Source: Phycisphaerales bacterium (GTDB lineage Bacteria > Planctomycetota > Phycisphaerae > Tepidisphaerales > Tepidisphaeraceae). From it: DNA of 7,728 nucleotides. The stretch's first letter is position 1; each line of letters opens with the position of its first letter. The stretch is from NCBI GenBank assembly GCA_028288775.1, contig JAQGHP010000569.1, forward strand, positions 1 through 7,728, read 5' to 3'. Below, one piece after another: positions 4,380-7,728 of this stretch. The notes beneath the pieces were generated by a model. The model saw only the letters and a program-made list of their open reading frames with translations. It did no database searches and had not been told where the DNA came from. The translations under genes were made by a program, and so were the position numbers.

Positions 4380-6416
4380 TTAAACGAGCCGCACTTCGAT
4401 CGTGCCCGGCCGCGGTGCGCCGATGCGATCGAGCGCGAGGCGATGCGCCTCGTCATAGTGCTTGACGAGGTTCGACCAGTCGAAAAGCTCGCCGAGGCGT
4501 TCGACGCCGTTGCGCATCTCAATCCGCTCGCGGCGGTTGAGGCGCACGAAATGGAACAGGTATTCCACCAGATCGTCCACCGCCGCATCGAAGCTTTTGG
4601 TCCGGCGGTTGAGCACGAGAATACCCCGCTCCTCGTGATTGGGAATGTGCCGCTGCGCGTACGCGCCGAAGCCGCTTAGATCGGTTGTCACCGCGGGCAG
4701 GCCCAGGGCGATGCATTCCATCGGCGTGTAGCCCCACGGCTCGTAGTAGCTGGGGAAGATGCCCATGTGACAGCCGCGGACGAACTGCTCGTAATCGAGA
4801 TTGATCACCGGGCTGGTGGCGCTGACGAACTCGGGATGGAAGACGACCTTTACGGGATCGTCGGCCGCGTTGAAAAGATTGCGGTAGCGCAGGTGCTTGA
4901 GGACGGGGTCGCCTGCGTCGTCGGCGAGGTCGTGCGTCACGATCAGCGGCTGGCGGTGCGTGCGCCAGGCGTGCGTCGCGCGCTTCAGGCGGACCTGCGC
5001 GTCATCCGACAGCAGCTCGGCGAAAGTGGGAATGCGCCCCGTTGCGGCGGAGTGGAACAGGCGGCTGCCCATTTGCCGGCTGATCTCGTCGCACGTTCGA
5101 CGCAGGTCTTCGAACATCGACTGGTTCTGCAAGACCGACACGTTCACGTTCTTCACCTGCGCCCGGGTGATGATGAACGCCACGATCGTCGGCGGGTTCA
5201 CCACTTCCTTGAGACGCCAGTTGAGGCGGTGCAGCGCCTCGATGTACATGTCCATCCCCTTGTTGCGGTATTCGTAGCGCCCGCTGGTCACGAGATAGAG
5301 CGTATTGTCGAGGTCGAACGTGTAGCTGGGGAAGAAGTGCCCCATCACGAATTCGTGGATGCGCTCCTTGTACTGCTGGTGCAAATACTGGAACTCGTGC
5401 GGGGCGGCGAAGCGCTGGATGTTCAGGCCGTTGGGCAAAATGGCGTCGGGCTCACGGCCCAGGAGCTTGGCGGCTTCGGTAGCCGTGACTTCGCTGACGG
5501 TCGTGAAGACGGTGGACGCATGGGCGGCGGCCTTTTCGATCGCGAAGCGGGAATAGATTTGGTACTTCGCGGCTTCGGCCTCGGGGTCCAAGAAATGAAG
5601 GTGGTCGTAAAAATACGGATTGTCACCGGCGATGTAGCGGCCCAGCAGGGTTGCGTGGGTGGTGAAGATGGTGGCCATCGGCAGCCGCAAGTGCGCGATC
5701 CGCGGGACGGCGATGCCGCCCATCCACTCGTGAAAGTGCGCGAGGATCGGGCGGTCTTTCACGATGCCCGTGAAGGCGCGGAAGAACTCCGCTACCGCGA
5801 AGCCGAAGGCAACGACCTCGTTGACTTCTCCATCGGAGGCGTCGATGGCGATGCCGTGGTCCTGCCACATCAGGTATTTGTCGAAATCGAGATGCCCGTA
5901 GCGCCCGCGGTAATCGATGAGGATCACCCGCGGCCGCCCCGCGATGAGCCAGCGGCCGAAGTAACAGGTGATGCCCGCGTCCTTGAGCTTCTGCAGCGTC
6001 TCGCGGATGGAGCCGTAGGTCGGCTGCTCTTCGAACTCCACCGCGGCGGTGGTCGGGTTGTAGGGGCCGATCAGGCAGTAGCGATCGCCCCACCGCTCGA
6101 GCATCGTCGAGGCCTTGGAGCGCAGCACCGTGTAGATGCCGCCGAGCTGCCAGCAAACCTCCCACGCGATTTCGAAGAGCAGAGGCAACTGGGGAATGGG
6201 CATCGGCTCGGGGGCCGGCGGCGCGGGCTCGGGCGTGGAGGGGGACGCAGCAAGTTCCTCGGGCCCGATTTCCGGAGGAGGGTCGGCGCGCACGGGCGTC
6301 AGGTCCGCGCGCTTGGGCGGCTCCGTCGATTTGCGGCTCCGCGCCACCGAATCGGAATGTCCTTTATGCCCCCGCGTTTCCGAAGTGTTCCTGCCTCGCC
6401 TCGCCATGGAAGCCAT
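4380..6416 (-). CDS. Glycogen synthase, GT3 family (eukaryote-type)
   Basis: A 678-residue protein that transfers glucose from a sugar nucleotide (UDP-glucose in characterised GT3 enzymes) to glycogen alpha-1,4 ends in the cytoplasm. Residues 1-77 are a Pro/Arg-rich, probably disordered extension. The two-Rossmann GT-B core then starts with LLFEIAWEVCWQLGGIYTVLRSKA (79-102). Landmarks are HFHEW (227-231), TTHATLLGR (252-260), VSEVTATEA (307-315), PNGLNI (328-333), SGRYEYRNKG (378-387), and the hallmark SYYEPWGYTPMEC with E559 and E567 matching the yeast Gsy2 E509/E517 pair. Near the C-terminus, R628, R629, R631, R635 and R640 align with the G6P-sensing arginine helix of yeast Gsy2 (579-591); only the R588 position is Gly (637). 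The phosphorylated C-terminal tail of eukaryotic enzymes is missing. ATG 6416 has a weak Shine-Dalgarno and ATG 6407 is equally possible. Bacterial GT5 GlgA is ruled out by these motifs. Confidence 0.93.
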   Translation of the reverse strand: MASMARRGRNTSETRGHKGHSDSVARSRKSTEPPKRADLTPVRADPPPEIGPEELAASPSTPEPAPPAPEPMPIPQLPLLFEIAWEVCWQLGGIYTVLRSKASTMLERWGDRYCLIGPYNPTTAAVEFEEQPTYGSIRETLQKLKDAGITCYFGRWLIAGRPRVILIDYRGRYGHLDFDKYLMWQDHGIAIDASDGEVNEVVAFGFAVAEFFRAFTGIVKDRPILAHFHEWMGGIAVPRIAHLRLPMATIFTTHATLLGRYIAGDNPYFYDHLHFLDPEAEAAKYQIYSRFAIEKAAAHASTVFTTVSEVTATEAAKLLGREPDAILPNGLNIQRFAAPHEFQYLHQQYKERIHEFVMGHFFPSYTFDLDNTLYLVTSGRYEYRNKGMDMYIEALHRLNWRLKEVVNPPTIVAFIITRAQVKNVNVSVLQNQSMFEDLRRTCDEISRQMGSRLFHSAATGRIPTFAELLSDDAQVRLKRATHAWRTHRQPLIVTHDLADDAGDPVLKHLRYRNLFNAADDPVKVVFHPEFVSATSPVINLDYEQFVRGCHMGIFPSYYEPWGYTPMECIALGLPAVTTDLSGFGAYAQRHIPNHEERGILVLNRRTKSFDAAVDDLVEYLFHFVRLNRRERIEMRNGVERLGELFDWSNLVKHYDEAHRLALDRIGAPRPGTIEVRLV

Positions 6417-6551
6417 TATGCCGACCGGCGCGCCGCGTTGCCAATTATCGGCGCGGCCGAATCCGCAATGCCCCGAACTTGCCGTCGCACGTCCGATAGT
6501 TGCCCGCGTCCGGGTCGATAGGATGAGTTCGAGTTTGTTGGTACGTGATCC
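6417..6551. other. Short intergenic region upstream of glycogen synthase
   Basis: The 135-bp gap between two minus-strand genes has no credible ORF. A GATAAT-like hexamer (minus strand, 6444-6449) could be a -10 box giving a leader of about 20 nt to 6416, but no matching -35 was found. No terminator hairpin was recognised. Confidence 0.3.
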
Positions 6552-6785
6552 TCACGCATGCGAACAGATGTACGCGGGCGGGTCGCTGCACGGGAACGAT
6601 TCCATCGACGCCTCGTCCACGAGATCAAGCGGCGTCTGCGACGGATGGGGCAAGTCATCGCCCGCTACATTCTGCGGCGAATGGGCCGGCGCGGGCGACG
6701 CGGCAATCGGGTCGCCTGGCGTGCTGTGCGGTTCAAGCATCGGAAGATCGCGCGGCAGACTCTCGTAAGGATTTACTTCTGGCAT
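6552..6785 (-). CDS. Small protein with conserved SFPxSDPP tail, function unknown
   Basis: A 77-residue protein, proline-rich and acidic with no membrane segment. It ends with VDEASMESFPCSDPPAY (56-72), a variant of the short VDEASEESFPASDPPAW signature seen in many small uncharacterised bacterial proteins. The Glu-to-Met (61) and Ala-to-Cys (66) changes are unusual, as I recall the motif. The first 50 residues are low complexity. The longer frame to 6827 is possible, but the start at 6783-6785 has a strong GGGAGGT Shine-Dalgarno 7 nt upstream, so I chose it. It lies upstream of glycogen synthase on the same strand with a 135-bp gap, so co-transcription is uncertain. No biochemical role is known to me for this family. 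Confidence 0.75.
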   Translation of the reverse strand: MPEVNPYESLPRDLPMLEPHSTPGDPIAASPAPAHSPQNVAGDDLPHPSQTPLDLVDEASMESFPCSDPPAYICSHA

Positions 6786-6792
6786 GGCGTCT

Positions 6793-6799
6793 ACCTCCC
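6793..6799 (-). promoter_or_regulatory. Ribosome binding site GGGAGGT deciding the start at 6785
   Basis: The minus strand reads GGGAGGT, then 7 nt, then ATG (6785-6783). This is one of the best Shine-Dalgarno sequences in the window and favours the 77-residue form over the upstream in-frame ATG at 6827. Confidence 0.8.
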
Positions 6800-6917
6800 G
6801 CCGCGAAGTGCGCCTGAGATCGGCCAACTGCTGCCCCCAGTGCCCTGTAGTATTAGCAACGCCAAGGCCGGGGAACCAGAAAAATGGGGAAAAGAATTAG
6901 GAAGTGTTTGGGGGCAA

Positions 6918-6934
6918 AGTGCTGAGTGCTGAGG
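6918..6934. repeat. Heptamer tandem repeat (GTGCTGA)x2
   Basis: AGTGCTGAGTGCTGAGG contains two exact GTGCTGA units (6919-6932). Its last ten bases (6925-6934, AGTGCTGAGG) recur inverted as CCTCAGCACT at 7163-7172, directly before the fabI stop codon. Short heptamer tandem repeats of this kind resemble the STRR repeats described in cyanobacteria. Confidence 0.6.
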
Positions 6935-6943
6935 ATACATATC

Positions 6944-7069
6944 CGATCACGCCCGGTACGAGCGGAAAGCGAGGACCCGGATTCGAGGGACGGGAAATTC
7001 CCGCGCTGCGGAAGGATTCGGGCTCTGAAGCATCCGGGGCCTCGCTGTCGCTCGTACCCGGCGTGATTG
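6944..7069. repeat. Long imperfect inverted repeat (MITE-like) with GTACGAGCG arms
   Basis: The left arm (6944-6982) and right arm (7032-7069) are inverted copies matching at about 34 of 39 positions with one gap, sharing GGTACGAGCG and AGCGAGG blocks. The interior holds a perfect 13-nt palindrome, CGGGAAATTCCCG (6991-7003). No ORF lies inside. The structure fits a dispersed palindromic element; copy number in the genome cannot be seen from one window. It could also fold in the fabI transcript 3' region, but no U-tract follows it. Confidence 0.75.
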
Positions 7070-7133
7070 ATTAGACTCAGCCCTTGTTACGACGTCGCTC
7101 ACCGCAGGCAGCACCCGACTCCGTGCGCTCTTC

Positions 7134-7154
7134 TCCTGGCTCCTGGCTTCTGGC
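7134..7154. repeat. Heptamer tandem repeat, TCCTGGC x2 plus TTCTGGC
   Basis: Three head-to-tail 7-nt units (7134-7140, 7141-7147, 7148-7154), the third with one change, lie 18 nt before the fabI stop on the plus-strand coordinate. With the GTGCTGA repeat on the other side, they frame the inverted repeat at 6944-7069. Confidence 0.65.
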
Positions 7155-7172
7155 TCCCCTCGCCTCAGCACT

Positions 7173-7728
7173 CTACAGCCCGACCGTATTGAACCCCGCG
7201 TCCACATAAATGTTCTCCCCCGTGACTCCGCTGGACAGATCGCTCAGCAGATACACGGCGGTCTTTCCGACCTCATCCGCGTCGATGTTGCGGTGGAGCG
7301 GGGCCTTTCTTTCCATGTGGGCGAACATCTCGTCGAGCTCCCCCACCGCCGAGGCCGCGAGGGTTTTGATCGGGCCGGCGGAAATCGTATTCACGCGGAC
7401 CTTCTTGCGGCCCAGGTCGTACGCGAGATACCGGGCGGAGGATTCCAAGGCCGCCTTCGCCACGCCCATGATGTTGTAGCCGGGCACCACGCGCTCGCTG
7501 CCCAGATATGTCAGCCCGACGATCGACCCGCCCTCGGGCATCATCGGCAGCGCCGCGCGGGCGAGTGCGATGAGACTGTACGCGCTGATGTCCAGCGCCT
7601 GCCGAAAGACTTCGCGCGGGGTCGAGGTGAACACGCCCTCATCGGTCTTGAGATAGTTGTAATCCGCGAACGCCAGGCTGTGCACGAGGAAGTCGATCGT
7701 CCCGAACTTCTCCTTCGCCGCGGCAAAG
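7173..7728 (-). CDS. fabI: Enoyl-[acyl-carrier-protein] reductase FabI, C-terminal part
   Basis: About 184 residues are visible; the N-terminal cofactor-binding part lies beyond the right edge. FabI reduces trans-2-enoyl-ACP with NAD(P)H in the last step of each type II fatty-acid elongation cycle in the cytoplasm. The frame reads FGTIDFLVHSLAFADYN, then LDISAYSLIALARAALPMM, then the catalytic stretch TYLGSERVVPGYNIMGVAKAA with the FabI-specific Tyr-x9-Tyr-x6-Lys spacing (E. coli Y146, Y156, K163 equivalents). VRVNTISAGPIKTLAAS, the substrate-loop region, and VYLLSDLSSGVTGENIYVDAGFNTVGL at the end follow. It is an SDR-fold protein, and these motifs separate FabI from FabG and FabL. The GTG at 7685 is an internal Val codon, not a start. 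The stop is TAG at 7173-7175, immediately next to a repeat block. The C-terminus is of normal length. Confidence 0.96.
   Translation of the reverse strand, partial: FAAAKEKFGTIDFLVHSLAFADYNYLKTDEGVFTSTPREVFRQALDISAYSLIALARAALPMMPEGGSIVGLTYLGSERVVPGYNIMGVAKAALESSARYLAYDLGRKKVRVNTISAGPIKTLAASAVGELDEMFAHMERKAPLHRNIDADEVGKTAVYLLSDLSSGVTGENIYVDAGFNTVGL

Larger units (their letters stand above)
6786..7172. other. 387-bp gene-free stretch filled with repeats
   Basis: No coding region is supported here. It holds the Shine-Dalgarno and presumed promoter zone of the small minus-strand gene (6786 to about 6900; only a weak TAATAC-like -10 was seen), then the repeat block 6918-7172 listed separately. 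Confidence 0.7.

Noticed and set aside
4767..6521. 584-codon plus-strand open frame
   Set aside because: Antisense to the GT3 glycogen synthase, whose motifs are unmistakable; the antisense protein is low complexity (VV, ER, GG runs) with no recognisable domain.
6416..6658. 80-codon minus-strand frame upstream of glycogen synthase
   Set aside because: Arginine-rich, overlaps the better supported SFPxSDPP gene in another frame, and has no Shine-Dalgarno.
6918..7172. CRISPR array
   Set aside because: Repeats are 7-nt tandem units and inverted arms, not regularly spaced direct repeats with unique spacers.

Overview
The window is GC-rich bacterial DNA and most likely comes from a member of the Planctomycetota or a close relative. 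I infer this from three things: a small protein carrying the CGYD(L/V)R..P.RCPE zinc-ribbon signature that recurs across planctomycete proteins, a eukaryote-type (GT3) glycogen synthase, and dispersed inverted repeats built on GTACGAGCG and CCCTCTCCC blocks. The taxonomic call is inference; there is no rRNA or other marker gene here.

Layout from left to right. (1) Positions 1-506, minus: the N-terminal part of a metal-dependent amidohydrolase, interrupted by an in-frame TAG at 225-227 and leaving the window at the left edge. (2) Positions 507-776: intergenic DNA dominated by a nested palindrome at 616-746, a BIME/MITE-like repeat with two inverted REP-like hairpins. (3) Positions 777-1907, minus: a two-domain protein of the siroheme decarboxylase (AhbA/AhbB, NirDL-like) / Lrp-AsnC fold family. 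(4) Positions 1908-2010: a divergent intergenic region with a small inverted repeat. (5) Positions 2011-4021, plus: a compact three-gene operon with a secreted protein resembling secretin N-domains plus a coiled coil, an ECF sigma factor, and a single-pass membrane protein that overlaps the sigma gene and is a candidate anti-sigma factor.

(6) Positions 4076-6416, minus: a small zinc-ribbon protein gene lies 16 nt downstream of a GT3 glycogen synthase gene that keeps the catalytic glutamates and most of the arginine cluster used for glucose-6-phosphate control in yeast and animals. (7) Positions 6552-6785, minus: a short acidic, proline-rich protein with the widespread but uncharacterised VDEAS.ESFP.SDPP tail. 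(8) Positions 6786-7172: no gene; a repeat block with a long imperfect inverted repeat and two heptamer tandem repeats that abuts the next stop codon. (9) Positions 7173-7728, minus: the C-terminal part of enoyl-ACP reductase FabI, running off the right edge.

Functionally the genes are a mixture: fatty-acid elongation (FabI), glycogen storage (GT3 synthase), possible tetrapyrrole chemistry (AhbA/B-like) and a self-contained sigma-factor signalling module. Only the three plus-strand genes form a clear operon. The points most worth a second look are the sigma module with its barrel-less secretin-like partner, the G6P-type arginine cluster in a bacterial glycogen synthase, the asymmetric fused decarboxylase-like protein, the amber-interrupted amidohydrolase and the two repeat elements.
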